Assembly (NCBI GenBank): GCA_023381515.1 | Contig: JAMCQI010000061.1 | Span: 73,322-137,321 of the forward strand | DNA from: Chloroflexota bacterium | Lineage (GTDB): Bacteria; Chloroflexota; Anaerolineae; UBA4142 | Length of the DNA stretch: 64,000 bases | Direction: 5' to 3' | Shown: positions 28,679 to 38,051 of the stretch, in pieces | Position numbering within the stretch: the first letter of the stretch is position 1 | Layout: each line of letters starts with the position of its first letter | Translations under genes and position numbers: made by a program | The notes under the pieces: model-generated | What the model saw: the letters and a program-made list of their open reading frames with translations, nothing else | Database searches by the model: none | What the model was told of the DNA's origin: nothing

Positions 28679-28707
28679 TTGACAAGAATCGGCGTTTCGC
28701 TTATAAT
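28679..28707 (+). promoter_or_regulatory. consensus promoter of the his operon
   Basis: Perfect TTGACA (28679-28684), 17-base spacer, perfect TATAAT (28702-28707). The leader-peptide ATG follows 11 bases after the -10. Confidence 0.85.
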
Positions 28708-28717
28708 CGCCGCTAAT

Positions 28718-28783
28718 ATGGTAGACTTGGTCTCGAAATTCAACTCAACCAAGCATCATCACCGGAGCGGGGTGAGTCGGTAA
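28718..28783 (+). CDS. his operon leader peptide with three consecutive His codons
   Basis: 21-residue ORF beginning MVDLVSKFN and containing Lys-His-His-His-Arg (CAT CAT CAC) at residues 12-16, ending in TAA. It lies between a perfect promoter and an intrinsic terminator ahead of hisZ, the layout of a classical histidine attenuator: ribosome stalling at the His codons under histidine starvation would favour an antiterminator. GGGGTGAG (28769-) can pair with CTCGCCCC (28812-28819) as an alternative structure. Start is almost at the 5' end of the mRNA, with no ribosome-binding site, so a leaderless start is likely. Confidence 0.8.
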   Translation: MVDLVSKFNSTKHHHRSGVSR

Positions 28784-28820
28784 GCGACTGGCCGGATTCG
28801 TCGCGTCTACCCTCGCCCCA

Positions 28821-28850
28821 AAGACAAGTCGAGCAAGACTTGTCTTTTTT
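28821..28850 (+). terminator. his attenuator terminator
   Basis: AAGACAAGTC pairs with GACTTGTCTT around GAGCAA, followed by a T run ending ten bases before hisZ. Its position inside the operon leader shows that it is regulatory. Confidence 0.85.
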
Positions 28851-28859
28851 GTTTATACT

Positions 28860-30038
28860 ATGGTTGCACATTCGTTGGACAAGCAGCTTCCTCACGGCGT
28901 CGCCGATCTGTACTTTAACGATGCGGCGCGCAGACGCGTTGTGGAACGTGCGCTCGCAGAGACTTTTGCGCACTGGGGCTATTCCGAGATCATTCCCCCG
29001 ACCTTCGAGTACTATGAATCGCTTGCCGCGGAGGCGGGGCCCCAGCTGCGTGAAGAGATGTACCGCTTTTTCGACCGGGACGGCCGGACACTCGCGCTCC
29101 GCGCCGACTTTACGATCCCAACTGCGCGGATTGTCGGGACCAAGCTCTTTGACCGGACGATGCCTCTGCGCTTTTTCTACGTCGGCTCGGTTTTTCGCTA
29201 TGAAGAGCCGCAGGCAGGCATCCGCCGCGAGTTTACGCAGGCGGGCATCGAACTGATCGGCGCCTCGACCGCGGATGCAGACGCAGAAGCGATTGCGCTC
29301 GCGATGACGGCTTTGCGCGCGATCGGGTTGGAGGATTTCCGCTTTACCCTCGGCAATGCCGCTTTTCTTCAGGCGCTCACGCGCGGTTTGGACGGTGGCG
29401 AGGATATGGCATTGCGCGAGGTGATTCGAAGGAAAAACACAGCCGAGCTGGCGCGGCTGCTGGCATCTCTGGAATTAGAGCCCAGACAACGGGAGGCGAT
29501 CGCGCAGATTCCTGGCCTATGGGGCGGGCCGGAAGTGCTGGATCGCGCCGAGTGCATCAATGAAGGCACGCGAGCCGCCGTAGAGCATCTGCGGCGAGTC
29601 GTAGAGCGCCTTACGCAGTACGGCTTGCAGGACAAAATCACGCTCGACCTGGCTGAGAATCGTGGCATGGCATATTACACCGGCATTCTGTTTGAGGGGT
29701 TTGTGGAAGGGCTCGGTTTTTCAGTTGTGAGCGGGGGACGGTATGATGCCCTTATTGCACATTTCGGGCCGTCGATTCCCGCCGTGGGCTTTGCCATGGG
29801 GGTAGAACGGGCATTGATGGCTTTACGCGCGCGCGGGCGGCCAAGCGTAAATGTCGCTCCGGACATTCTCGCGGCTAGGGGAAAAGATACAGCGCTGATT
29901 CAAGCCGCCCGGGCAGAGGGACAAAGCGTTGAGGTAGACGTGCTCGAGCGATCGGACGAGGGCCTGCGAGAGTATGCGCGTGTACGAGGGGCACGCGAGA
30001 TTTGGTTTGCTGACGGCCGGGCCGAGGTATTGAAATGA
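28860..30038 (+). CDS. hisZ: ATP phosphoribosyltransferase regulatory subunit
   Basis: HisRS-like paralogue required by short HisG, 392 residues. Class II synthetase-type motif 2 is visible as FRYEEPQAGIRREFTQAGIELIG, and YYTGILFEGFVEGLGFSVVSGGRYDAL matches the histidine-binding region. It lacks the C-terminal anticodon-binding domain of true HisRS. It overlaps hisG by four bases, which supports the HisZ call. Confidence 0.94.
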   Translation: MVAHSLDKQLPHGVADLYFNDAARRRVVERALAETFAHWGYSEIIPPTFEYYESLAAEAGPQLREEMYRFFDRDGRTLALRADFTIPTARIVGTKLFDRTMPLRFFYVGSVFRYEEPQAGIRREFTQAGIELIGASTADADAEAIALAMTALRAIGLEDFRFTLGNAAFLQALTRGLDGGEDMALREVIRRKNTAELARLLASLELEPRQREAIAQIPGLWGGPEVLDRAECINEGTRAAVEHLRRVVERLTQYGLQDKITLDLAENRGMAYYTGILFEGFVEGLGFSVVSGGRYDALIAHFGPSIPAVGFAMGVERALMALRARGRPSVNVAPDILAARGKDTALIQAARAEGQSVEVDVLERSDEGLREYARVRGAREIWFADGRAEVLK

Positions 30039-30682
30039 GCGCGCTAACCATCGCACTTGCCAAGGGTCGGCTCCTGGAACCTTCGATCAGCCTATTTGAA
30101 TCCTTCGGTTATGCACTCGACGGCGGACAAAATGGGTCGCGCAGCCTGATTGTAGAAGCCGAGTCCGGTGGGGTGAGATTTCTTTTTGCCAAGGCTTCGG
30201 ACGTCCCGGTCTATGTCGAGTACGGCGCGGCAGATATAGGCATCGTAGGCCAAGACGTTCTGCGCGAAATGGGCAGCAATGTGTATGAGCCGCTCGTCCT
30301 GAACTATGGGCAATGCCGCCTTGTGGTCGCGGGCAAGCCGGAGCATCGTGATGCGGATTGGCGACTGGTCACCGGGCTGCGGGTGGCCACCAAGTATCCG
30401 CGACTCGCGGACAAGTTCTTTTCTTCCCGCGGCTTGACGGTCGAGATCATAGGCTTGTACGGATCGGTGGAATTAGCGCCCCGTGTAGGACTGGCAGATT
30501 TGATTGTGGACGTGGTGGACACTGGGCGGACACTGAAGGAAAACGGCCTTGTAGAGCTGGAACAAGTGCTCAAATGCCAGGCCACGCTCATCGTCAATCG
30601 GGCAAGCCATACTCTGCGCGTGACAGAGATCCGCGATTTGATCGAGAGAATCAGCGCAACCGAAATTGCCGTGAGATCCTAG
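30035..30682 (+). CDS. hisG: ATP phosphoribosyltransferase, short form
   Basis: First step of histidine synthesis. 215 residues, the short form lacking the regulatory domain, which needs HisZ encoded just upstream. Motifs LTIALAKGRLLEPS, VEYGAADIGIVGQDVL and LIVDVVDTGRTLKENGL are present. Confidence 0.96.
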   Translation: MSALTIALAKGRLLEPSISLFESFGYALDGGQNGSRSLIVEAESGGVRFLFAKASDVPVYVEYGAADIGIVGQDVLREMGSNVYEPLVLNYGQCRLVVAGKPEHRDADWRLVTGLRVATKYPRLADKFFSSRGLTVEIIGLYGSVELAPRVGLADLIVDVVDTGRTLKENGLVELEQVLKCQATLIVNRASHTLRVTEIRDLIERISATEIAVRS

Positions 30683-30700
30683 CACGGCTCCGAGGCTTTC

Positions 30701-31084
30701 GTGAACGAGCATAAAGAAATTGTAACAAAGTTCTGGAAAGCCTTTGGTGAGGCCAGGTTCGCCGACGCAAGGCCGCTGCTGCATCCGAACATCGTGGTCT
30801 ATTGGCCCAACACAAGAGAGATGTTCAAGGGCAGGGACCGATTCATACGCGCCAACGAAGAATATCCAGGCAGATGGATTATCTCGCTCGCAAGATTAGT
30901 CTCTGAGAACGATACGGTTGTTTCTGTTGTCTACGTCGAATCTGCTGATCGTGCAGCCAGCTTCTACGCAACATCCTTTTTCACTTTCAGGGACGGGTTA
31001 ATAACAGAAATAACAGAGTACTGGTCTGACAGTGGCGAACCGCCGGCTTGGCGGATCGAAAAGGGGTTATCGGAAAGGTACTAG
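30701..31084 (+). CDS. SnoaL/NTF2-like domain protein
   Basis: 127 residues starting at a GTG 18 bases after hisG. NTF2-like cone-fold pattern: EIVTKFWKAFGEARFADARPLLHPNIVVYWPNTRE, then FTFRDGLITEITEYWSD. Such domains bind small molecules or act as isomerases. It interrupts the his operon and is not a known his enzyme; the role is unknown. Ends four bases before the hisD ATG. Confidence 0.7.
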   Translation: MNEHKEIVTKFWKAFGEARFADARPLLHPNIVVYWPNTREMFKGRDRFIRANEEYPGRWIISLARLVSENDTVVSVVYVESADRAASFYATSFFTFRDGLITEITEYWSDSGEPPAWRIEKGLSERY

Positions 31085-31088
31085 TGCC

Positions 31089-32426
31089 ATGTCCATTCCG
31101 GTCTTTACGGGTGTGGCGGCGGGGCGAGAGAGAATTCAAAAACAGCGCGCGTTGGGGGATAAGCAAGTCGCGCCCGCAGTGCTGGAAAGACTGCATAATC
31201 TGTTCGGCGAAGCGCTCACCCCGGATGAAGCGGTGGCGCGCATCATTGCCGACGTGCGCAGCCGCGGCGATTCCGCAATCCTCGATTGGACCCGTCAGCT
31301 AGATGGTGTCAACCTGGCAAAGACGGCCGTCGGCGCGGAGGAAATCGAAACTGCGTACGAGGAAACACCAGCCGCTGTTCGTGAGGCACTCGCGCTAGCG
31401 GCAGGCCGCATCCGCGCCTTTCACGAAAAGCACAAACCCAGATCGTGGTTGGAATGGGACAAGGAAACCGCGCTCGGCCAACGAATTACGCCGCTAGCAC
31501 GCGTGGGCGTTTATGTGCCCGGAGGGGGCGCGCCTTATCCTTCGTCGCTGCTCATGGCGGCCATCCCGGCCCAGGTGGCTGGTGTGAACGAGGTGACCAT
31601 CGCGACGCCTCCGCAGCGGGATGGGCATGTAGCGCCCGTAATCCTGGCCGCGGCTCGCGTGGCAGGATTGTCCCATGTATTTGCAATGGGGGGCGCACAG
31701 GGAATTGCCGCGCTCGCGTTTGGCACCGCAAGCGTGCCGCGTGTCGACAAAATTGTCGGACCGGGCGGGCTTTTTGTGACCCTCGCCAAGCGGCAGGTCT
31801 TCGGCGCCGTCGGGATTGACGGCTTGTACGGGCCAACCGAGACTCTGCTGCTCGCCGACGATTCTGCAAACCCGGCCTGGGTCGCGGCCGACCTGCTCGC
31901 CCAGGCGGAACACGACGAGCTTGCGACCAGCTTGCTTATCACCCCTTCCCGTGCACTCGCGGACTCTGTCGCAAACGAAATCGAGCGCCAGGGGGTGGAG
32001 CTGAAGAGGCGCACGATCATCGAGCGCTCGCTGCAAGGGCAGGGGGCGATTATCGTCGTCGACGATTTGGCAGAGGCGCTTGAACTGGCCAATCTCTATG
32101 CCCCTGAGCATCTGTGCTTGCTCGTGCGGGAACCGTGGAATTGGTTGGGACGGGTCGAGAACGCCGGCGGTGTATTCATCGGTGAATGGACAAACGAGGC
32201 GCTGGGGGACTATGTGATCGGTCCCAGCCACGTGATGCCAACGGCCGGGACCGCTCGTTTTTCCTCGGCGCTGAATGTGAACGACTTTTGCAAGATCACC
32301 AGCGTGTTCAATCTGAGCGCTGCAGAAGCAAAGGCTTTGGGACCATCGGCGGCGGCGCTCGCGGATGCGGAAGGACTGACTGCCCATGCGAACGCGATTC
32401 GGCAGCGGATGGAGGGCAAAAAGTGA
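31089..32426 (+). CDS. hisD: histidinol dehydrogenase
   Basis: Two-step NAD-dependent oxidation of histidinol to histidine, zinc enzyme. Motifs: VYVPGGGAPYPSSLLM, KIVGPGGLFVTLAKRQVFGAVGID, QAEHDELATS (zinc Gln/His) and APEHLCLLV. Start MSIPVFTG at 31089 gives 445 residues; the longer in-frame extension overlaps the SnoaL gene and is unlikely. The stop overlaps the next GTG start (GTGA). Confidence 0.96.
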   Translation: MSIPVFTGVAAGRERIQKQRALGDKQVAPAVLERLHNLFGEALTPDEAVARIIADVRSRGDSAILDWTRQLDGVNLAKTAVGAEEIETAYEETPAAVREALALAAGRIRAFHEKHKPRSWLEWDKETALGQRITPLARVGVYVPGGGAPYPSSLLMAAIPAQVAGVNEVTIATPPQRDGHVAPVILAAARVAGLSHVFAMGGAQGIAALAFGTASVPRVDKIVGPGGLFVTLAKRQVFGAVGIDGLYGPTETLLLADDSANPAWVAADLLAQAEHDELATSLLITPSRALADSVANEIERQGVELKRRTIIERSLQGQGAIIVVDDLAEALELANLYAPEHLCLLVREPWNWLGRVENAGGVFIGEWTNEALGDYVIGPSHVMPTAGTARFSSALNVNDFCKITSVFNLSAAEAKALGPSAAALADAEGLTAHANAIRQRMEGKK

Positions 32427-33145
32427 AAGAGCCGCTGAAGGTTGGCATCATTGGAGATTTCGATCCGGGATCGCCGTCCCACCGGGCCACCAATGAAGCA
32501 TTAGAACACTCCGCGCGCTATCTGTCGGTTGCCCTGGATCATGTCTGGATTCCCACTCCCTCGCTGGACCGTGCCGGCGAAGCGATTCTGGACCGGTTTG
32601 ACGCCCTGTGGTGCGCGCCCGGCAGTCCCTATTCCAGCATGAATGGGGCGCTCAAGGGGATTCAATTCGCCAGGGAAAGGGACCTGCCGTTTCTGGGAAC
32701 CTGAGGAGGCTTCCAACATACTCTGTTAGAGTATGCGCGCAATGTGCTGGGCATCCAGGATGCAGAGCATGCAGAGACCGCTCCGGATGCCTCGACATTG
32801 GTGATCAGCAGGCTGACCTGCTCGCTGGTTGGCAAGACCGAAACCGTGCAGATTATGCCCGATACGCTGGCACACAGGGCTTTTGGGAAAGATGAAACTA
32901 TCGAAGAGTTCCGCTGTAATTATGGACTAAATCCAGAATACCGCGAGCGATTCGGTAGCGGCGCGCTTTGTATCTCAGGACAAGATGCCAATGGCGAGGT
33001 GAGAATCTTCGAGTTGCAGGATCGCCGCTTTTTCGTCGGCACGCTATTCCTGCCGCAACTTTCTTCGAGCCCCGCCGCGCCCCATCCTCTCATTCTGGCA
33101 TATTTGAAAGCTGCTACATTGAGGACGGCGAATGCCCACTATTAA
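32423..33145 (+). CDS. CTP synthase C-terminal-region-related amidotransferase, candidate selenoprotein (UGA = Sec94)
   Basis: Class I glutamine amidotransferase-like protein. The frame from GTG 32423 (GGAGGG six bases upstream, GTGA overlap with hisD) runs to an in-frame UGA at 32702-32704 and continues uninterrupted to 33145. Across the UGA it reads PFLGT-U-GGFQHTLLEYARNVLG, so the UGA occupies the nucleophilic Cys of the GATase elbow (normally GTCGGFQ). A 7-bp hairpin lies 12 bases after the UGA, and selD in this window is itself recoded. I recall public annotation using the name CTP synthase C-terminal region-related (seleno)protein for this family, so Sec here is probably not without precedent. 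The alternative is a TGC-to-TGA nonsense mutation. It overlaps hisC by 14 bases. Its role in the his operon is unknown. Confidence 0.78.
32717..32735 (+). promoter_or_regulatory. SECIS-like hairpin of the amidotransferase gene
   Basis: CATACTC (32717-32723) pairs perfectly with GAGTATG (32729-32735) around TGTTA. The stem starts 12 bases after the UGA; the loop starts 19 bases after it and has G as its second base. These fit the bacterial SECIS description and nearly match the spacing in selD (18 bases). Confidence 0.65.
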
Positions 33146-34199
33146 TCTCAATAAACTGTTTCGTCACGACCTTGAGGGCCTCCAGCCCTATGCACCCTCG
33201 CGGGTGACGATTTCGGATATGGACCGAATCATCAAGCTGGACGCGAACGAAAATCCTTACGGTCCGTCGCCCAAGGCAATGGCCGCGCTTGCACAAATGC
33301 GTCATTGGGAGCGTTACGCAGCCCAGGATGAGCTGCGCCCTGCGCTCGCGCAATATGGGAGGGTTGGGGTCGAGAATATCGTCGTCGGAAATGGGGCGGA
33401 CGAGGTCATCGACTTGGTGCAACGTGTCTTTCTTGACCCCGGCGAGTCGATTGTGGATTTCCCGCCGACGTTTGAAATGTACAGCCAATGCGCCGCGGTC
33501 ATCGGCGCACGAGTGATCGAGGTGCCTCGCCGGGCTGATTTCTCCCTGGATATCGACGCCGTCGAACGACTCGTTACACAAGAAAGACCCAAACTGATTT
33601 TCGTCGCGAACCCGAACAACCCGGACGGCCGCCTGGCCCGTCGACAAGACGTCGAGCGCCTGCTCGAATTACCCGTCGTCCTGGTTGTCGATGAAGCCTA
33701 TGCCGAGTTTGCCGGCGAGAGCTTGATCGAGCGAGTCCCGCTGGAAGCCAATTTGGTCGTGGTGCGCACCTTTAGCAAATGGGCGGGGCTGGCAGGACTG
33801 CGGATCGGCTACTGTGCCGCGCCTGCCAAGATTGCTGACCAGATGTTGCGGATCAAGCCGCCCTACAATGTGAACGCGGCAGCAATCGTGGCGGCAAAGG
33901 CGTCGCTTGAAGATGCCGACTACTTGCTGGGAAATGTTCAACGTCTCATCCAGGAGCGAGAACGCCTGTCGTGGGAGCTGGCCCAAGTCGGATACTTGGA
34001 GCCCCTGCCGAGTTGTACGAATTTCATCCTTTGCCGCGTCGGAAACAAGTCGCCGCTCGATTTGCGGAACCGGCTTGCGTCCCAGGGGATATTGATCCGG
34101 GCCTATACTGCGCCCCAGCTCAGAGAGTACGTTCGCATCAGCGTAGGCACGTCCGAGCAGGATGATGTGCTGCTCCAAGCCTTGAAAGGACAGGGATGA
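33132..34199 (+). CDS. hisC: histidinol-phosphate aminotransferase
   Basis: PLP aminotransferase, 355 residues. Motifs: KLDANENPYGPSPK at the start, NPNNPDG, VVDEAYAEF and the PLP-lysine region RTFSKWAGLAGLRIGY. Overlaps both its upstream (14 bases) and downstream (ATGA) neighbours, showing tight coupling. Confidence 0.96.
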   Translation: MPTINLNKLFRHDLEGLQPYAPSRVTISDMDRIIKLDANENPYGPSPKAMAALAQMRHWERYAAQDELRPALAQYGRVGVENIVVGNGADEVIDLVQRVFLDPGESIVDFPPTFEMYSQCAAVIGARVIEVPRRADFSLDIDAVERLVTQERPKLIFVANPNNPDGRLARRQDVERLLELPVVLVVDEAYAEFAGESLIERVPLEANLVVVRTFSKWAGLAGLRIGYCAAPAKIADQMLRIKPPYNVNAAAIVAAKASLEDADYLLGNVQRLIQERERLSWELAQVGYLEPLPSCTNFILCRVGNKSPLDLRNRLASQGILIRAYTAPQLREYVRISVGTSEQDDVLLQALKGQG

Positions 34200-34810
34200 T
34201 CGTCGAACACCAAGGCAAGCGTCCCCAAATCCATCCATCTGCTTTTGTCGCGCCGACCGCGACGGTCTGCGGTGACGTTCGAATTGGCGAAAACAGCCGG
34301 GTACTTTTCGGCGCTGTTCTTGTCGCCGAAGGTGGTCCCGTCGAGATAGGCGCCGAGTGCATCATCATGGAAAACGCGGTTATCCGGGGGAGCAAACGGC
34401 ACCCGGTGCGTATAGGCATTCATGTTCTAGTGGGCCCGAGAGCCTATCTGACTGGATGCACAATCGAGGATGATGTCTTTCTCGCCACGGGCGCGACGGT
34501 GTTCAATGGCGCCCGTATCCAGACCCGCTCGGAAGTACGGATCAACGGCGTTGTGCACCTGAAAACTGTTCTGCCGCCTGACAGCGTGGTTCCCATCGGC
34601 TGGGTTGCAGTCGGCAATCCCGCGAGTATTTTGCCTCCACAGGAACATGACAAGATCTGGGAGCTTCAAGGGCCGCTGAATTTCCCCCACGAGGTATTTG
34701 GGCTGGAACGGGCGGCGCAAGGGGAGACGATCATGCCCGAATTGATGCGTCGCTACAGCCAGTACCTCGCGAGTCATAAAGATGATCGACCGCTGGATCA
34801 GGAGGAGTGA
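34196..34810 (+). CDS. gamma-carbonic-anhydrase-like left-handed beta-helix protein lacking zinc His
   Basis: 204 residues with hexapeptide repeats: IHPSAFVAPTATVCGDVRIGENSRVLFGAVL and later IEDDVFLATGATVFNGA. In gamma-carbonic anhydrases the metal ligands lie in a GHGAVLHG-type turn; here the matching stretch is VGPRAYLTG, so both His are missing. Catalytic carbonic anhydrase activity is therefore unlikely, and a structural or acyl-transfer role is possible. It overlaps hisC by four bases and sits before hisB in the operon. Confidence 0.8.
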   Translation: MIVEHQGKRPQIHPSAFVAPTATVCGDVRIGENSRVLFGAVLVAEGGPVEIGAECIIMENAVIRGSKRHPVRIGIHVLVGPRAYLTGCTIEDDVFLATGATVFNGARIQTRSEVRINGVVHLKTVLPPDSVVPIGWVAVGNPASILPPQEHDKIWELQGPLNFPHEVFGLERAAQGETIMPELMRRYSQYLASHKDDRPLDQEE

Positions 34811-34813
34811 GCC

Positions 34814-35398
34814 GTGCGCACTGCGACTGTCGAGCGCAAGACCAAAGAGACGGATGTGCACGTCAATCTGAACTTGGATGGATCGGGACAGGCAGAGCTG
34901 GCGACGGGAGTCCCGATGCTTGATCACCTGCTTTCCCATGTTGCCGTCCACGGATTAATCGACTTGACGGTGCATGCGACCGGGGACCTCGAAATCGATG
35001 CGCATCACACTGTCGAGGATATTGCGATTGTCTTGGGCCAGGCCATTGACCAGGCGTTGGGGGACCGGCGGGGCATTACGCGTATGGGGCACGCGATTGT
35101 ACCGATGGACGAGGCTCTCGCTCTTGCCGCGGTCGACCTGAGCGGGCGCGGCTACGCAGTCGTCAATGCGGAATTCGCCACGCCAATGATCGGGGCGCTG
35201 CCGGCGAGTTTGGTTGGTCATTTTCTCGAAACCCTCGCGGTGCAAGCACGCATGAATCTGCACGCCCGCGCGCTGTACGGGCGGGACGATCATCACAAGG
35301 CGGAGGCCATGTTCAAAGCTTTGGGCCGCGCCTTTGCGATGGCCGTTGTGATCGACCCGCGCCGGACGGGGGTCGCTTCGTCCAAAGGGGTGCTGTGA
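34814..35398 (+). CDS. hisB: imidazoleglycerol-phosphate dehydratase
   Basis: Monofunctional IGPD, 194 residues, GTG start. Mn-binding His motifs: [22 protein letters not shown] and [16 protein letters not shown]. Stop overlaps the hisH GTG. Confidence 0.97.
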   Translation: MRTATVERKTKETDVHVNLNLDGSGQAELATGVPMLDHLLSHVAVHGLIDLTVHATGDLEIDAHHTVEDIAIVLGQAIDQALGDRRGITRMGHAIVPMDEALALAAVDLSGRGYAVVNAEFATPMIGALPASLVGHFLETLAVQARMNLHARALYGRDDHHKAEAMFKALGRAFAMAVVIDPRRTGVASSKGVL

Positions 35399-36000
35399 TT
35401 GCGGTTGTGGACTATGGCATGGGGAATCTCCGCAGCGTCCAAAAGGCTTTGGAACGGGTAGGGGCAGACGCGCAAGTGATCAAATCTCCTCAGGGGCTCG
35501 AAGAGGCGCGGGGCATTGTCCTACCGGGCGTCGGCGCTTTTGGGCAGGCGATGGAGAATCTCCGGGCAGAGGGGTGGGTTGAGCCGCTCAAACTGAAATG
35601 CGCAGACGGCATCCCGTTCATTGGAATCTGCCTGGGGATGCAGCTCCTCTTTGAGACAAGCGAGGAAATGGGCCAATTCGACGGCCTCGGCATCGTACCC
35701 GGCAAGGTAAAAAGGTTCCCCGACGGTCTGAAAGTCCCTCAGATGGGATGGAATCAGATCCATGTGCGCCGGCCCAGTCCTCTGCTCGACGACGTCGCGG
35801 ACAGCAGCTATGCCTTTTTTGTTCATTCGTACTATTGTGTGCCGAGCGACCCTGAAATCATTCTCGCGACCACGGATTACGGCATCGAGTTCGCATCTGT
35901 GATCGGCCGCGGCAACATCCACGGCGCCCAGTTCCACCCGGAAAAAAGCCAAACCGTCGGCCTCAAGATCCTGGAGAACTTTACAAGGATTGCTTATTGA
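35395..36000 (+). CDS. hisH: imidazole glycerol phosphate synthase, glutaminase subunit
   Basis: Class I glutaminase supplying ammonia to HisF, 201 residues. Nucleophile Cys in [11 protein letters not shown] and the His/Glu pair in [25 protein letters not shown] at the N terminus. Starts at GTG 35395 overlapping hisB. Confidence 0.97.
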   Translation: MIAVVDYGMGNLRSVQKALERVGADAQVIKSPQGLEEARGIVLPGVGAFGQAMENLRAEGWVEPLKLKCADGIPFIGICLGMQLLFETSEEMGQFDGLGIVPGKVKRFPDGLKVPQMGWNQIHVRRPSPLLDDVADSSYAFFVHSYYCVPSDPEIILATTDYGIEFASVIGRGNIHGAQFHPEKSQTVGLKILENFTRIAY

Positions 36001-36055
36001 AAATTCCGCCCAATCCTACGGATTGGGACGAATGCTGATAGGCGCGGCGAATGTC

Positions 36056-36107
36056 TTAATCTGCAATCTGCAATTTGAAATCATAAATCATAAATCATAA
36101 ATCTGAA
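36056..36107. repeat. AATCTGCAATC / AAATCAT dispersed repeat reaching the hisA start
   Basis: Tandem AATCTGCAATCTGCAATTTG, three ATAAATC units and AATCTGAA run directly into the hisA ATG, leaving no Shine-Dalgarno sequence. Same family as at 26.5, 27.3 and 41.7 kb. Confidence 0.75.
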
Positions 36108-36860
36108 ATGTTTGCCATCTTTCCCGCCATCGATCTCCGACACGGCCGCGTGGTCCGCCTTCGCCAGGGCCGCGCAGAGGCTGAAACGGTTTATGCGCAT
36201 AACCCCGCTCGGACAGCGCGCCTGTGGAAGGAGCAAGGAGCCGAGTGGCTGCACGTCGTGAATCTCGACGGAGCGTTCGGCGACCCCGCGACCCTTAATT
36301 TGAGCGCGCTGGAAGGAATTCTGAGAGCGGTCTCCATTCCCGTCCAATTCGGCGGTGGGTTGCGGGATCTGGAGAGTATCACGAGGGTTCTGGGTCTCGG
36401 CGTGACCCGTGTGGTCCTTGGCACGGCGGCGGTGGAGAACCCGCAGCTCGTTGCGGATGCAGTAGCGAACTTTGGATCAGCGCGTATCCTCGTCGGTATC
36501 GACGCGCGCGAGGGTTTCGTCGCCGTTCACGGGTGGCGTCAACCTACGCAGGTGCGTGCGGTAGATCTAGCCCTGCAAATGCGGGAGCGGGGAGTGGAAC
36601 GTGTGGTCTATACTGATATTGCCCGGGATGGGATGCTGCAGGGGATCGATGCGGCTGCAATGGTTTCCCTGGCACAGGCCACCGGCCTGGGCATCATCGC
36701 ATCCGGCGGGATATCGGGCCTGCTGGATATCGAGGCGCTCGCGGCGCGAGCAGGGGACGGAATCGAAGGCGTTATCGTCGGCCAAGCCCTATACAGCGGC
36801 GCTCTGAGCCTCTCCGAGGCCCTCAAAATCGCTGCCCGCGCGACGGCGCAGGAGGACTAG
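36108..36860 (+). CDS. hisA: ProFAR isomerase
   Basis: TIM-barrel isomerase of histidine synthesis, 250 residues. Catalytic Asp in FPAIDLRHGRVVRLRQG and in VVYTDIARDGMLQGID; GGGLRDLES is one phosphate loop. The ATG directly follows a repeat element, so initiation probably depends on coupling or an A-rich leader. Confidence 0.96.
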   Translation: MFAIFPAIDLRHGRVVRLRQGRAEAETVYAHNPARTARLWKEQGAEWLHVVNLDGAFGDPATLNLSALEGILRAVSIPVQFGGGLRDLESITRVLGLGVTRVVLGTAAVENPQLVADAVANFGSARILVGIDAREGFVAVHGWRQPTQVRAVDLALQMRERGVERVVYTDIARDGMLQGIDAAAMVSLAQATGLGIIASGGISGLLDIEALAARAGDGIEGVIVGQALYSGALSLSEALKIAARATAQED

Positions 36861-36944
36861 CCGGAATCGGAACGTGCCGTTAGCACGTGAGTCTTGCTAT
36901 TCCTCTCTCAAGACTTGGCCCGATGGAGTAACACAAACCAAACC

Positions 36945-37715
36945 ATGCTTGCCAAGCGGATCATCCCCTGTCTAGACGTCAAGGCAGGGCGGGTCGTCAA
37001 AGGCGTGAATTTCGTCCAACTGCGGGATGCCGGAGATCCGGTCGAGCACGCACGGGCGTACGACGCCGCGGGCGCGGACGAACTGGTCTTCCTGGATATC
37101 ACCGCCTCCTACGAAAAGCGGGACATTCTCCTCGACGTCGTCCGGAGGGTAGCCGACCAGGTTTTTATCCCCTTTGCCGTTGGCGGTGGCGTCCGGGACC
37201 TGGACGATTTTCGAGCCATCCTCCTCGCCGGAGCGGATAAGGTAGCGGCGAATACGGCTGCTGTCGAAAACCCGGCATTGATTACGGCGGCGGCGGAGAG
37301 GTTTGGCAGCCAGTGCGTCGTCATCGCGATTGACGCCAAGAGGGTAAAATCGAACGAGCTAGGGGCGCTTTGGCAAGTTTATACCCATGGGGGCAGGACG
37401 CCGACGGAAAGGGACGCGGTGGCCTGGGCGAAAGAGGTCGAGGCGAGGGGGGCCGGCGAAATCTTGCTGACGAGCATGGACCGTGACGGGACGCGTGATG
37501 GCTATGATATTGAGCTGACCAGGGCCGTCGCCGACGCGGTCTCAATCCCCGTGATCGCCTCAGGTGGGGCCGGGCGGATCGAGCATTTTGCCGAGGCGCT
37601 CATCGAGGGTCACGCCGATGCGGCCCTGGCGGCGAGTCTGTTTCACTTTGGAGAGTTGACAGTCCAACAGGTCAAGGACTATGTCTCGGCTCGCGGCGTC
37701 GCCGTGCGGAGATAG
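36945..37715 (+). CDS. hisF: imidazole glycerol phosphate synthase, cyclase subunit
   Basis: TIM-barrel cyclase partner of HisH. Motifs: [29 protein letters not shown] and [15 protein letters not shown] with the two catalytic Asp. Start MLAKRIIP at 36945 gives 256 residues; an upstream in-frame extension to 36894 is not conserved. An inverted repeat AGTCTTG/CAAGACT lies just upstream (36890-36913). Confidence 0.97.
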   Translation: MLAKRIIPCLDVKAGRVVKGVNFVQLRDAGDPVEHARAYDAAGADELVFLDITASYEKRDILLDVVRRVADQVFIPFAVGGGVRDLDDFRAILLAGADKVAANTAAVENPALITAAAERFGSQCVVIAIDAKRVKSNELGALWQVYTHGGRTPTERDAVAWAKEVEARGAGEILLTSMDRDGTRDGYDIELTRAVADAVSIPVIASGGAGRIEHFAEALIEGHADAALAASLFHFGELTVQQVKDYVSARGVAVRR

Positions 37716-37727
37716 GGGAGAAGGGCT

Positions 37728-38051
37728 ATGGCTGGTGAAATTCAATGGGATACCAATGGTCTGGTGCCTGCCATCGTGCAGGACGATCAGACGCATCAGG
37801 TGCTAATGCTCGCCTACATGAACGCCGAGGCGCTTGCCAAGACGATGCAAACGGGGATTGCCCACTTCTGGAGCCGGCGGAGACGGCAGCTCTGGATGAA
37901 AGGTGAGACCTCGGGCCATATCCAGCATGTCTCCGAGATCAAGTACGACTGCGACGGGGATACCATCCTCTTACTCGTAAGCCCGGAAGGGCCGGCGTGT
38001 CACACCGGAGAAGTAAGCTGCTTTTACCGCAGCCTGGGGAACCTCCCATGA
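37728..38051 (+). CDS. hisI: phosphoribosyl-AMP cyclohydrolase
   Basis: 107 residues. Motifs: [38 protein letters not shown] and the zinc Cys of [10 protein letters not shown]. Separate from hisE here, with a four-base overlap (ATGA). Confidence 0.96.
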   Translation: MAGEIQWDTNGLVPAIVQDDQTHQVLMLAYMNAEALAKTMQTGIAHFWSRRRRQLWMKGETSGHIQHVSEIKYDCDGDTILLLVSPEGPACHTGEVSCFYRSLGNLP

